Shown here in pieces: positions 25,496 through 34,879 of a DNA stretch of 64,000 nucleotides. The stretch is from PKWO01 sp036384915. Lineage in GTDB: Bacteria; Pseudomonadota; Gammaproteobacteria; Burkholderiales; Burkholderiaceae_D. Both the position numbers and the translations under genes were made by a program. Each line of letters starts with the position of its first letter. The stretch's first letter is position 1. The notes under the pieces are model-generated. The model saw nothing but the letters and a program-made list of their open reading frames with translations. It had not been told where the DNA came from and made no database searches. The stretch covers positions 1 to 64,000 of the forward strand of contig DASVLJ010000023.1 of assembly GCA_036384915.1 (NCBI GenBank), read 5' to 3'.

Positions 25496-26656
25496 GTGAA
25501 GCGTATTGCGTTCTCAGGCACGCTCGACCCCATCACCAACGGCCACATGTGGGTCATCGGCGAGGCCCGCGCGCTGGCCGAGGAAGTGACGATTTTCCTT
25601 TCCGAGAACACCCTGAAAAAGCCGCAATTTCCGGCTGAGGAAAGAAAGCGCATCATCGAACTGTCGGCCGCCGAGCGCGGCTGGACCAATGTCAAGGTGG
25701 TCGTGGTCAGGAGCGACTATACGGCGCGCGTGGCGAAAAAGGCCGGCATCGATTACCTGATACGCGGCATTCGCACCACCAGCGATTTCGATTATGAAAA
25801 CCTGATCCAGCAAACCAATGTCGACGTGCTGCACGGCGCCAAGACCATCTTCGTCATGCCGCCGCGCGACCTGGGTTCCGTCAGCTCCAGCTTTGTGCGC
25901 TCGCTGCAGGGCCCTGTGGGCTGGCACTGGACCATGAAAAAATTCGTGCCCGCCCCGGCCTACCGCGCCTGGATCCTCGATTGGCTGCGCAAGGAATGGA
26001 ACCTGCTCTGGGGCTGCGACGAATTTGGCAACGGCGGCGGGCGCAGCCTGCCGCCGATGGCCGAGCTGTGGTTCGCGCGCCTGACCGGGCCGACTTCCTA
26101 CGGCGGGTCGGACCGCCATTATCACAACCTCGACCACCTGGTGCATGGCCTGACCGAAATCAAGGCCTGGGCCGCGCGCACCGGCGCCGATATTGAAGAT
26201 GCCGATACCCTGCGCAAGGCTTACTGGTTCCATGACGCCGTATATGGCGAGCAGGTCAAGGGGCGCGAAGGGGCAATCAGCGACGAGGAAGCGAGCGCCC
26301 AGCTATGGCTCGAAAGCCGGCTCGATAGCGAAACGCGGGGCGTGACCGATTTGATCCGGGCGACCGACCATTTCCAGGCCAACCAGATCGCAAACCGCCT
26401 CAAGGACGTGATGCTTGGGGTAGACCTGGCCATACTGGGGCAGGACGAGGAAATCTACGATGCCTATGCCGCGGCGATCCGGCTCGAGTATGCGCACGTG
26501 CCCGAAGACGAATACCGCACCAAGCGGCGCGGTGCGCTGGAGCACCTGTGCAACAAGGCGGAGGCGGGCAGCCTGTATGCCGACCCGTATTTTGCCGAGC
26601 GTTACGGCGAAGACGCCCTGGCCAATATGCGGCGCGAGATAAGCGCGCTGGGGTAG
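25496..26656 (+). CDS. CoaD-like nucleotidyltransferase fused to an HD-domain hydrolase
   Basis: 386-residue fusion. Residues ~1-160 resemble phosphopantetheine adenylyltransferase: GTLDPITNGH (TxGH nucleotide motif), KKPQF, YLIRGIRTTSDFDYE and SSSFVR. Residues ~180-386 match the COG4339 HD-superfamily, with RHYHNLDHL, FHDAVYG and a distal Asp/Tyr segment DLAILGQDEEIYD. The start is GTG with ACGGAGAG upstream. The N-terminal half diverges from standard CoaD in several places (LDP instead of FDP), so whether it makes dephospho-CoA is open. The combination suggests synthesis and hydrolysis of a related nucleotide, which is inferred. Confidence 0.85.
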   Translation: MKRIAFSGTLDPITNGHMWVIGEARALAEEVTIFLSENTLKKPQFPAEERKRIIELSAAERGWTNVKVVVVRSDYTARVAKKAGIDYLIRGIRTTSDFDYENLIQQTNVDVLHGAKTIFVMPPRDLGSVSSSFVRSLQGPVGWHWTMKKFVPAPAYRAWILDWLRKEWNLLWGCDEFGNGGGRSLPPMAELWFARLTGPTSYGGSDRHYHNLDHLVHGLTEIKAWAARTGADIEDADTLRKAYWFHDAVYGEQVKGREGAISDEEASAQLWLESRLDSETRGVTDLIRATDHFQANQIANRLKDVMLGVDLAILGQDEEIYDAYAAAIRLEYAHVPEDEYRTKRRGALEHLCNKAEAGSLYADPYFAERYGEDALANMRREISALG

Positions 26657-26685
26657 GCAAGATCCAGCAACAACAAGGAGACAAT

Positions 26686-27978
26686 ATGGCAAACGAATTT
26701 TCCGGCCACGAAGACGACACCCGGCATCGCATCGCCGCCATCCTGATCGCTTCGTCCGGCAACCTGGTCGAGTGGTTCGACTTCTATGTCTATTCGGCCT
26801 GTTCAATCTACTTCGCCGCCGAATTCTTTCCGCACGGCGACCAGACCACGCAATTCATGAACACGGCCGGCGTGTTCGCCGCCGGGTTTTTCATGCGCCC
26901 CGTCGGCGGCTGGATGTTCGGCCGCATCGCCGACCAGCGCGGCCGGCGCGCCGCCATGATCATCTCCATGATCATGATGTCGGCCGGCTCGCTGATGATC
27001 GCCTGTCTGCCGACCTATGCCACGCTGGGTATTGCGGCGCCGGCCCTGCTGCTCCTGGCGCGCATGTTCCAGGGCCTCTCGGTCGGCGGTGAATACGGCA
27101 CCAGCGCCACCTACATGAGCGAGGCGGCGGTCAAGGGCAAGCGCGGCTTCTATGCCTCGTTCCAATATGTCACGCTGATCGGCGGGCAACTGCTGGCTGC
27201 GCTCGTGATGCTCATCGTCGTCAACGTGCTGAGCAAAAGCCAGGTCACCGATTGGGGCTGGCGCATCCCCTTCGTGATCGGCGCCATGGGAGCGCTGGTC
27301 GCCATGGTTTTGCGCCGTTCGCTGCGCGAAACCTCGACCGCCGCCACGCGGGCAAACAGCGAAGCAGGCACCTTCGCCGGATTGTGGAAACACTGGCGCG
27401 CCTTCATGACCGTGATCGGCTTCACCGGCGCCGGCTCGCTGACCTTCTACACCTTCACCACCTACATGCCGAAGTACCTGGTCAATACAGCCCACATGGA
27501 AAAGGAAAGCGCCAGCCTGGTTGCCACCATCACCTTGCTGGTCTACATGCTCATGCAACCCTTGTTCGGCGCCCTGTCGGACCGCATCGGCCGGCGTGTG
27601 TCGATGCTCTGCTTCGGCACGCTGACCATGCTCGGGACGGTGCCTATCATGGTGGCCTTGAAGGGGGCGAACGACGTCACTACCGCCTCCGTCATCATCA
27701 TCATCGCGCTGGCCTGCGTCAGCTTCTATACCTCGATTTCAGGCTTGATCAAGGCTGAGATGTTCCCCGCCGAAGTGCGCGCGCTCGGCGTCGGCCTGTC
27801 TTATGCGGTGGCCAATGCCTTGTTCGGCGGCACGGCAGAATACGTGGCCCTGTGGTTCAAGGACAAGCAGATGGAGCCGGCCTTCTATTGGTACGTGTCC
27901 TTCATGTGCGCCATTGCGCTGGCCGTGTCTTTCCGCATGCGCGATTCGAAGAAAGAAGGGTTCCTGCGTGACGACTAG
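26686..27978 (+). CDS. MFS transporter, metabolite:H+ symporter family
   Basis: 430-residue transporter with 12 predicted helices. GNLVEWFDFYVYS at the first helix and GRIADQRGRR in the first loop are signatures of the metabolite:H+ symporters (KgtP, ProP, ShiA group). The substrate, probably a carboxylate or an osmolyte, cannot be fixed. The ATG follows an AAGGAG site by 6 nt. The 3' end overlaps the GTG start of the PhyH dioxygenase, so the two genes are coupled. Confidence 0.88.
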   Translation: MANEFSGHEDDTRHRIAAILIASSGNLVEWFDFYVYSACSIYFAAEFFPHGDQTTQFMNTAGVFAAGFFMRPVGGWMFGRIADQRGRRAAMIISMIMMSAGSLMIACLPTYATLGIAAPALLLLARMFQGLSVGGEYGTSATYMSEAAVKGKRGFYASFQYVTLIGGQLLAALVMLIVVNVLSKSQVTDWGWRIPFVIGAMGALVAMVLRRSLRETSTAATRANSEAGTFAGLWKHWRAFMTVIGFTGAGSLTFYTFTTYMPKYLVNTAHMEKESASLVATITLLVYMLMQPLFGALSDRIGRRVSMLCFGTLTMLGTVPIMVALKGANDVTTASVIIIIALACVSFYTSISGLIKAEMFPAEVRALGVGLSYAVANALFGGTAEYVALWFKDKQMEPAFYWYVSFMCAIALAVSFRMRDSKKEGFLRDD

Positions 27979-28879
27979 CTGGCCGCTGCTGGAACGCTTC
28001 TGGCGGCGCGCCCAGCCCGGTTGGGCGCAAGACGGTGCCGATTCCTGGCACGACGAGACGCGCGAGTTGCAGCGTCTGGGCATTGCCACCGAAGCGGCGC
28101 TGCAATTCCTGCATTTCGAGCGCCCCGCGTGGGAGGGGTTTCGCCGCTGGCTGGACGACAAGCGCTGCGAACCGGATAGCGGCGGCGCTATCGAAGATGT
28201 GCTCGATGCCCAAGACCTGGCGTTCTGGGAAGAGCACGGCTACCTCGTCTTGAGAGACGCGGTGGCGCAAGACGATTGTGAAGCCGCAAGGCGCGCCATT
28301 TGGGAATTCCTCGGCGCCAGCCCCGACGATCCCGCATCATGGTATCGTCCGCACGAAGCCAAGTACGGCTTGATGCTGACCTTGTTCGACCATCCGGCGC
28401 TCGAGAAAAATCGCCGCTCGGCGCGGATCCGCAATGCATATCGCCAGCTCTATGGCAGCAATGCCATCTTCAAGACCATCGACAAGGTAAGTTTCAACCC
28501 GCCCGAGAATGCGGATTTTCGTTTCCTTGGCGCCGGCTTGCACTGGGATGTGAGCATGGAGCTGCCCATTCCCTATCGTCTGCAGGGTTTGCTCTACTTG
28601 AGCGATTGCGCGGCCGATGAGGGCGCATTTCATTGCGTGCCGGGGTTTCAGCGGCACATTGACGGTTGGTTGCGCGCATTGCCGGCCGGCGCCGACCCGC
28701 GCGAAGAGGCGAAACGGCAGCTCAAGGCGCAAGCCGTGCCGGGCAAGGCCGGCGATTTCGTGATCTGGCACCAGGCCCTGCCGCATTGCGCGACGCCGAA
28801 CCGCGGAAGCAAGCCGCGGCTGGTGCAATACCTGACTTACCTGCCCGAAGTGGAAACCGAAATACGACCATGGCGGTAA
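27968..28879 (+). CDS. Phytanoyl-CoA dioxygenase-family (PhyH) oxygenase
   Basis: 303-residue Fe(II)/2-oxoglutarate oxygenase-fold protein. Its N-terminal ~70 residues are family-specific, the jelly roll begins at EEHGYLVLRDAV, the metal-binding His and Asp lie in LHWDVSM, and the distal His/Arg are near HQALPHCATPNRG. It starts with GTG inside the last codons of the MFS gene. Co-translation with a transporter suggests it modifies the imported compound, which is inferred. Confidence 0.82.
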   Translation: MTTSWPLLERFWRRAQPGWAQDGADSWHDETRELQRLGIATEAALQFLHFERPAWEGFRRWLDDKRCEPDSGGAIEDVLDAQDLAFWEEHGYLVLRDAVAQDDCEAARRAIWEFLGASPDDPASWYRPHEAKYGLMLTLFDHPALEKNRRSARIRNAYRQLYGSNAIFKTIDKVSFNPPENADFRFLGAGLHWDVSMELPIPYRLQGLLYLSDCAADEGAFHCVPGFQRHIDGWLRALPAGADPREEAKRQLKAQAVPGKAGDFVIWHQALPHCATPNRGSKPRLVQYLTYLPEVETEIRPWR

Positions 28880-28890
28880 TTAGGGTAAAA

Positions 28891-29014
28891 CGCAGGTTGC
28901 GCCGGCCGTCGCACGCTGAGCGAAGCGAAGCCCAACATAGCCCGCGTTTCCATTGTCGCCGTAGCTTGAGGCACGACCCGCTGATTGTTGGGCTTCGCTC
29001 AGCGCCAACCTGCG
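28891..29014. repeat. Extragenic inverted-repeat element between convergent genes
   Basis: Left arm CGCAGGTTGCGCC...GCTGAGCGAAGC...CCCAACA (28891-28937) pairs with the right arm TGTTGGGCTTCGCTCAGCG CCAACCTGCG (28986-29014). The left arm has a 5-nt GAAGC duplication and a short extra segment. Repeats of this kind, with GAGCGAAGC and GCCCAAC, are widespread between genes in proteobacteria. It fills the gap between the PhyH and nudC stops and could act as a two-way terminator. Confidence 0.7.
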
Positions 29015-29032
29015 AAGGCCGCGCTCGCCGAC

Positions 29033-29875
29033 TCAATCCCTTACACTGACATGCCCAATCTCGCGCAACACCGAGGTTATCAGCTCCCCGGCAATCGAAA
29101 TCTTCGGCGCGAACGCCGGCAATTCGTCCTCCGGCCCATACCAATGCGCTTCGGCAATCTCGTCAGCGGCGCAGCGTATCTCGCCCGACAAATACTCCGC
29201 CACATAGGCAATCATCAGCGAATGCGGAAAAGACCAGGGCTGGCTGGCGAAATAGCGCAGATTGTGCACCTTGAGCCCGACTTCCTCGAACACTTCGCGG
29301 TGCACCGCTTCCTCGATCGATTCCCCCGCCTCGAGAAACCCCGCGAGCGCGCTGAAGCGCCCGGCCGGCGCCGCCACGTTGCGCGCCAGGAGGATGCTGT
29401 TTCCCTTGCGGATCAATACCATCATGGCCGGCGAAATGCGCGGATAGGCGACGTGGCCGCAGCTTGGGCAAGTCATGCAGCGCTCGCCCGGCATCAAGTG
29501 CGTGGGTGTGGCGCAGGCGCCGCAAAAGCGGTGCGTGCGCGCCCATTCGGCGATCTGGTAGGCGCGGCAAGCCACAGCCGCCACGGCCTCATCCAGACCG
29601 CCGAAGAGCAGGTTGCGCAAGCGGTGAAAGGCATGGCCGCCCGGTGCCTGCGCATCGCGCGGCACCCAGGTAGTGCGGAAATAGGTTTCACCGAGAATGC
29701 CGACCGGATAAATCCGCCCGGCATCGATGTCCGATGCGAGGCCGGCAGCATGAGCAGCCAGCGTGCGCCCGTCTTCCTGCATCAGCAATTCGTCGCCGCG
29801 AAACACCAGGGTGACGGGATTCGCATGGTCGGGGGCGGTAATCGTTGCTTGAAAATGTTGCGGCGTGCTCAGCAT
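29033..29875 (-). CDS. nudC: NADH pyrophosphatase / NAD-cap decapping Nudix hydrolase
   Basis: 280-residue NudC. The zinc ribbon has CGAC and CPSC pairs near residues 110-130, the Nudix box is GFLEAGESIEEAVHREV followed by FEEVG, and SQPWSFPHS is the NudC-specific motif. It cleaves NADH and NAD-capped RNA to the mononucleotides. It is convergent with the PhyH gene. Confidence 0.93.
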   Translation of the reverse strand: MLSTPQHFQATITAPDHANPVTLVFRGDELLMQEDGRTLAAHAAGLASDIDAGRIYPVGILGETYFRTTWVPRDAQAPGGHAFHRLRNLLFGGLDEAVAAVACRAYQIAEWARTHRFCGACATPTHLMPGERCMTCPSCGHVAYPRISPAMMVLIRKGNSILLARNVAAPAGRFSALAGFLEAGESIEEAVHREVFEEVGLKVHNLRYFASQPWSFPHSLMIAYVAEYLSGEIRCAADEIAEAHWYGPEDELPAFAPKISIAGELITSVLREIGHVSVRD

Positions 29876-29931
29876 GCGAGGATATCTGGCGTTGTGAACA
29901 GGGTTGTCATGATACCCGCTTTACGCGATGT

Positions 29932-31623
29932 TCACCGATGCGCATCCAGGTCGAGGTAGCGCCAGTTGGTGAACATCACCGGATGGCGTTCGTAGTTTGC
30001 CAGCCAGGGCTGGCGCAAGTCGGCCGATAGCGGATGCACGCGCACCACCCAGGGCGCATAGTCGTCGATCAGGCGCGCCATCCGGTCATACATCCTCGTG
30101 CGTTCCGGCCCGTCGTCGAGCTTGCGCGCGGCTTCGAACAAAGCGTCGTATTGCGCCAGGCTGAAGCGCGAATAATTGACGCCGGTGCGGTTTGGGCCGT
30201 ACAGCAATTGCAGGAAATTCTCGCCGTCCGGTATGTCGCCAAGCCAATCGGTTTCGAACATCTGCACCTGCCCCAGGCGCGACGCCTTGATGATTTCGGT
30301 ATAGGTATCGGCCTTGAAGGCAACCTGAATGCCGATTGCGTTCAGGCTGCGCAGCCACATCTCGTCGCGCAGACGGCCCGTGGTCGATGCCTGCGTGTGC
30401 ATGGTCAGGAGTAGCGGCTTGCCGTCGGGTTGCGAGCGGTAAGTGTCGCCGGGCCGGATGCGATAGCCGAAGCGGTCGAGAAGGGCGCGCGCCAGCGCCG
30501 GGTCGTAGCGCGCGGCACTGCGAAACGCCGGGTCATGGCCGCGTGCAGCGGGCGGCACAGGCGACTGCGCCGGCACGGCCAGGCCGTGTTCCAGCACGCG
30601 TATGTCTTCTTCGCGGTTGTAAGCCATGACGATGGCGCGGCGCAGGGCGATGCGTTGCGGCGCCATGCCGCCCAGCACCGGATCGTCCATGTTCATCCAC
30701 ATGTAATAGGTGTGCAGCGGCGTGAACAGCGACAGGCGCATGCCCTTTTGCGCCAGCTCGGGCCGCAGTGCATTGCCATCGGCCAGTGCCATGTTGGCCA
30801 GGGGCGGGGGGATTTGTTCGAGATAGTCGAATTGGCCGCTCAAGAAGCTCAGCATCTGGGCTTGCTGTTCTTCCACCACCTTGATTTCGATGTGCCCGAT
30901 CAAAGGCAAATGTTTGCCGGCGAGCCGGCGCGCAATGGCTTGGCCGTCCGGATCGGTGGCGGCATTGTCGTCGAACACAGTTGGCCGGAAGTCTGGATTC
31001 GCATCGAGTACGATCTTTTCGCCATGCTGCCAGGTCTTGAGCAGATAGGGGCCGGTGCCCACGGGGTGCTGGCCGGCGGGGTAGGCCTCGACCGCCTCGC
31101 GTGCGACAGCCGACGTGGCCGGCATGGCGAGCTCGAACAGGAAATTGGCGTCGGGCTCCTTGAGCCTGATCTGCAGCGTATAGCGTTCCGTGGCCCTGAG
31201 CTCGGCCAGCTTGCCGTCGAAGATGAAACGCCAGGGCGACTTGACTGCCGGATCCATCAGGCGCATGAAGCTGTAGACGTAATCGGCCGCCGTCAATTCG
31301 CGCGGCCTGGCGCCGAAGGCCGTATCGGGCGTGAAACGGATGCCAGGCTGGATGTGGAAGGTATAGAGCGTCTTGCTCGCATCGACCTCGGGCATCGCCG
31401 CCAGCGTGTTCGGCTTCAGTTGCACGGGGCGCGCCAGGTAGTCGTAACGCAGCAAGGGGTCGAACAGGTTTTCGACCACGGAAAGCGTGTTGAAGTCCGA
31501 AGCCGTGGCCGGGTCGATGCCGGTTTCGCTTTTCTTGATCTGCACGTGCAGCGTCTTCGCCATGTCGGCGGCATGGGCGAGGCCGAGGCAAAGCAGCAAA
31601 GGAAGCAGGCCGATCAGACGCAT
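29932..31623 (-). CDS. Periplasmic oligopeptide-type ABC substrate-binding protein
   Basis: 563-residue solute-binding protein of family 5 (DppA/OppA type). It has a signal peptide of 18 residues (cleavage at AHA-AD), then the two-lobe fold with PVGTGPYLLK. No permease or ATPase gene is next to it, so it must serve a transporter encoded elsewhere or act alone. The nearest functional link is pepF, an oligopeptidase gene 1.4 kb away on the other strand. Confidence 0.88.
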   Translation of the reverse strand: MRLIGLLPLLLCLGLAHAADMAKTLHVQIKKSETGIDPATASDFNTLSVVENLFDPLLRYDYLARPVQLKPNTLAAMPEVDASKTLYTFHIQPGIRFTPDTAFGARPRELTAADYVYSFMRLMDPAVKSPWRFIFDGKLAELRATERYTLQIRLKEPDANFLFELAMPATSAVAREAVEAYPAGQHPVGTGPYLLKTWQHGEKIVLDANPDFRPTVFDDNAATDPDGQAIARRLAGKHLPLIGHIEIKVVEEQQAQMLSFLSGQFDYLEQIPPPLANMALADGNALRPELAQKGMRLSLFTPLHTYYMWMNMDDPVLGGMAPQRIALRRAIVMAYNREEDIRVLEHGLAVPAQSPVPPAARGHDPAFRSAARYDPALARALLDRFGYRIRPGDTYRSQPDGKPLLLTMHTQASTTGRLRDEMWLRSLNAIGIQVAFKADTYTEIIKASRLGQVQMFETDWLGDIPDGENFLQLLYGPNRTGVNYSRFSLAQYDALFEAARKLDDGPERTRMYDRMARLIDDYAPWVVRVHPLSADLRQPWLANYERHPVMFTNWRYLDLDAHR

Positions 31624-31662
31624 GGGTGGATACGGGCAAGGGATATGCGCTATTCTATTTCA

Positions 31663-32853
31663 ATGACCCAGGGCAATCCATCAGAACACCCCTTCATGGG
31701 CCTGGCCGTGCTGATGAGCATGGCCTGCGCCGGCACGCCGCTGGTCGATACGGCCAAGGCGCTGATGGCGCGTGTCGCCCGTGATCCGCATGATGCCGAA
31801 GCGCTGCTGGATTTGTCCATCATTTCCCATCTCTGGTTCAAGCACGATATCGGCCTTGCTTCGCAAGCGCGGGCGTTGGAGATCAAGCGCCATTACCGCT
31901 TGCCCGCAAGGAACGAGTCGCTGCGCCTGCTGGCCTTGATGCACCCCGGCGACCTGGCCGCCAATGCGCCGCTCGAATTCCTGGTGCAGGATAGCGACGT
32001 GACGCTGGAGCTGCTGTTTCTCGATCCCGATGCGCCGTTTCCCGCGACGCTGCCCCGGCACGACCTCATCATCGTCGCCATTGCCGAATCGGCCGGCAGC
32101 GCGCCGCTGCTGCAGAAAATCGCGCAGGCATTGCCCGCCGTGCCGCTGCTGAACCGCCCCGAGCGCGTGGCCCGGCTGTCACGCGAGAGCGTCAGCGCCA
32201 TGCTGCGCGGCTTGCCGGGTGTCGATATTCCTCCTGCGGCGCCGGTCACGCGCGCCGAACTCGAGCGAGGCGCGCCGTTTGCCTATCCCGTCATCGTCCG
32301 CCCGCTCGATTCGCATGCGGGCCAGGGGCTGGAAAAAATCGATGATGCAGCGGGTCTGCAACATTACCTGGCGCAACATGGGGAAGCCCGGTTCACGGTT
32401 TCTCCCTTCATCGACTACCGGAATAGCGACGGCCTGTACCGCAAGTACCGCGTTGCCATCGTGGACGGCCGCGCTTATGCCGGCCACATGGCCATTTCCG
32501 AACAGTGGATGATCCACTATCTCAACGCCCACATGAGCGAGAGTGAGGCAAAGCGCGCCGAGGAGGCGGCCTTCATGGCGCACTTCGACACGGACTTCGG
32601 CGAGCGCCACGGCGCGGCGCTCGCCGCGATCGCGCAAGCGGCGGGGCTGGACTACTTCGTCATCGACTGCGCCGAAAGCCCGTCGGGCGAGCTGCTTGTG
32701 TTCGAGATCGACAGCGCCGCCGTGATCCACGGCATGGACTCCGCCGATACCTTCCCCTACAAGCAAGCCCAGGTGCGCAAGATTTTTGCCGCCTTCCGTG
32801 CTTTGCTGCAGAGCAGGATGGAAATCCTGCGCGCGGCTACGCAAAAGCTATAA
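31663..32853 (+). CDS. ATP-grasp-fold protein of unknown substrate
   Basis: 396-residue protein. The N-terminal ~90 residues look helical and repeat-like, the middle (~110-180) is a Rossmann-like domain, and the C-terminal ~200 residues carry ATP-grasp features: PVIVRPLDSHAGQGLEKI for the nucleotide-binding strand and an acidic metal site near LLVFEIDSAA. It may ligate or modify an unknown carboxylate. The start is uncertain: an in-frame ATG at 31645 is also possible. It is divergent from the peptide-binding protein and followed by pepF. Confidence 0.72.
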   Translation: MTQGNPSEHPFMGLAVLMSMACAGTPLVDTAKALMARVARDPHDAEALLDLSIISHLWFKHDIGLASQARALEIKRHYRLPARNESLRLLALMHPGDLAANAPLEFLVQDSDVTLELLFLDPDAPFPATLPRHDLIIVAIAESAGSAPLLQKIAQALPAVPLLNRPERVARLSRESVSAMLRGLPGVDIPPAAPVTRAELERGAPFAYPVIVRPLDSHAGQGLEKIDDAAGLQHYLAQHGEARFTVSPFIDYRNSDGLYRKYRVAIVDGRAYAGHMAISEQWMIHYLNAHMSESEAKRAEEAAFMAHFDTDFGERHGAALAAIAQAAGLDYFVIDCAESPSGELLVFEIDSAAVIHGMDSADTFPYKQAQVRKIFAAFRALLQSRMEILRAATQKL

Positions 32854-32944
32854 AATTCGCAACACGTGGGCGAAAGACGATTGCCACGGAGCACGAGTAG
32901 CACCCTATACCAAAAATCAAAGTCGGAGTTTCCCAACGTAAGAA

Positions 32945-32981
32945 CCGGACCACCCTTGTTGCAGATGCGGCGTCGGTCCGG
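32945..32981 (+). other. Hairpin in the pepF leader
   Basis: CCGGACC (32945-32951) pairs perfectly with GGTCCGG (32975-32981) across a 23-nt loop, ending 28 nt before the pepF start. No T-run follows. It may be a leader structure or a relic of a terminator for the ATP-grasp gene. Confidence 0.3.
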
Positions 32982-33009
32982 CTTATCCAATCCAAGAATG
33001 GAATACAAC

Positions 33010-34878
33010 ATGTCCAAAACCCTGCCCATGATTTCGGCCGCCATGCTGGCGGTCGCCGCAGCCTTGCCCCTGCCCGGTCTCGCCGCGGAAACCGAAAACG
33101 ACCATTGGAATCTGGCTGACCTCTATGCCAGCGCCGACGCCTGGAAGGCCGACAGCGCCAAGCTCGAATCGCAGCTCAAGGATTTCGAAGCCTGCAAAGG
33201 CAAGCTCGGCCAGTCGGCCAAGCGCTTTTACGAGTGCCTGGATTTGAACGCCGACATCTCGAAGCGCTATGTGCGCCTGTCGATCTATGCCAGCCAGTTG
33301 CATGACGAGGATACCGGCGCCAACCTCGGCCAGGACTTGAACCAGAAAGCCTCTATCCTGGGCAGCAAGATCGACGAAGCCACCGCCTTCATGAGCCCCG
33401 AAATCCTCGCCATGGGCCACGCCAAGGTCGACAAATTCATCAAGGAAGACAAGGCGCTCGAAGTCTACCGCCACTTCCTCGACAAGATCCTGCACGCCGC
33501 GCCGCATACGCTCTCCGCGGAAGGCGAGGGCATCATCGCCCAATTCGGCCTGGAAGCCGACGCGGCCAGCTCGATGTACGACGTGCTTTCCAATGCCGAC
33601 ATGCCCTGGCCCACGATCAAGCTGTCCGACGGCACCGAAGTCAAGCTCGACCAGGCCGCCTACACCAAGTACCGTTTCTCGCCCAACCGCGAGGATCGCA
33701 AGAAAGTGTTCGATGCGTTCTGGGGAGAGTGGAAGAATTTCGAGCACACCTTCGGCGTGACCTTCTACGACATGCTGAAGAAGGATACCGCCTATACCAA
33801 GGTGCGCAAGTATCCCGATTCGCTGACGCGCGCGCTCGACGGCGACAACCTGCCGCCCGCCGTCTACGACATGCTGATCAAGCAGACGCGCGAAAACCTG
33901 CCCACGCTGCACCGCTACTTCAAGATCCGCGCCAAGATCCTGGGCGTCGATCAATTGCACTACTACGACATGTACCCGGCGCTGGTGAAAAGCGACCGCA
34001 AGTATCCGGTCGAGGAAGGCAAGCAATTGATGCTCGACGCCGTGCAGCCGCTCGGCCCGGATTACGTCGCCGTCATGCGCGATGCGCTGAAACACCGCTG
34101 GATGGACGTCTACCCGCATCCGCGCAAGCGTTCCGGCGCCTACATGAACGGCGCGGCCTATGACGTGCACCCCTTCCTGCTGCTGAACTACAACGACGAC
34201 TACGAGTCGGTCTCGACGCTGGCGCACGAGTGGGGCCATGCCATGCATTCCTACCTGGCCAACCACAAGCAACCCTACGTCAACGCCGATTACCCGACCT
34301 TCACCGCCGAAATCGCCTCTACCACCAACGAGGCGCTGCTGCTCGACCACATGCTGAAGATCGCCAAGGACGACGACGAACGCATGCTCTACCTCGGCCA
34401 GGCCCTCGAAGGCTTGCGCACCACTTTCTTCCGCCAGGCCATGTTCGCCGACTTTGAGCGCGAAGTGCACAGCCGGGTCGACAAGGGCGAATCGCTGACC
34501 GGAGAAGACATCACGCGCATCTATGGCGATATCTTGAAGCTCTACCATGGCGACAAGGAAGGCGTGGTCAAGATCGACGAGCCCTACACCATGGAATGGG
34601 CGTACATCCCGCACTTCTACAACCAGTTCTACGTGTTCCAGTACGCCACCTCGATCTCGGCCGGCTCGATGTTCTCCAGCGAGATTCTGAATGGCGACCT
34701 GGGCGCGCGTGAGCGGTATTTGAACGTGCTGCGCTCCGGCGGCTCGGCGTATCCGTACGATCTGGTGAAGGCGGCCGGCGTTGACCTGGCATCGCCCGCG
34801 CCGTATCAGGCGATCTTTGCGCGCATGAACAAGATCATGGATGAGATCGAGGCGATTCAGGCGCGGCAAAAGAAGTAA
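33010..34878 (+). CDS. pepF: M3B-family oligoendopeptidase F
   Basis: 622-residue zinc metallopeptidase. It has a signal-peptide-like N-terminus (cleavage after GLAA near residue 25) followed by the M3 alpha-helical fold with the zinc motif STLAHEWGHAMHSY. It degrades short peptides. The signal peptide implies a periplasmic enzyme, unlike most cytoplasmic PepF proteins. I chose ATG 33010 because it gives a clean signal peptide; the ATG at 32998 adds four residues. Confidence 0.9.
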   Translation: MSKTLPMISAAMLAVAAALPLPGLAAETENDHWNLADLYASADAWKADSAKLESQLKDFEACKGKLGQSAKRFYECLDLNADISKRYVRLSIYASQLHDEDTGANLGQDLNQKASILGSKIDEATAFMSPEILAMGHAKVDKFIKEDKALEVYRHFLDKILHAAPHTLSAEGEGIIAQFGLEADAASSMYDVLSNADMPWPTIKLSDGTEVKLDQAAYTKYRFSPNREDRKKVFDAFWGEWKNFEHTFGVTFYDMLKKDTAYTKVRKYPDSLTRALDGDNLPPAVYDMLIKQTRENLPTLHRYFKIRAKILGVDQLHYYDMYPALVKSDRKYPVEEGKQLMLDAVQPLGPDYVAVMRDALKHRWMDVYPHPRKRSGAYMNGAAYDVHPFLLLNYNDDYESVSTLAHEWGHAMHSYLANHKQPYVNADYPTFTAEIASTTNEALLLDHMLKIAKDDDERMLYLGQALEGLRTTFFRQAMFADFEREVHSRVDKGESLTGEDITRIYGDILKLYHGDKEGVVKIDEPYTMEWAYIPHFYNQFYVFQYATSISAGSMFSSEILNGDLGARERYLNVLRSGGSAYPYDLVKAAGVDLASPAPYQAIFARMNKIMDEIEAIQARQKK

Positions 34879-34879
34879 T

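Noticed and set aside
30430..31662. In-frame extension upstream of the ATP-grasp gene
   Set aside because: It is the antisense of the peptide-binding protein gene; the ATP-grasp protein starts at 31663 or 31645.
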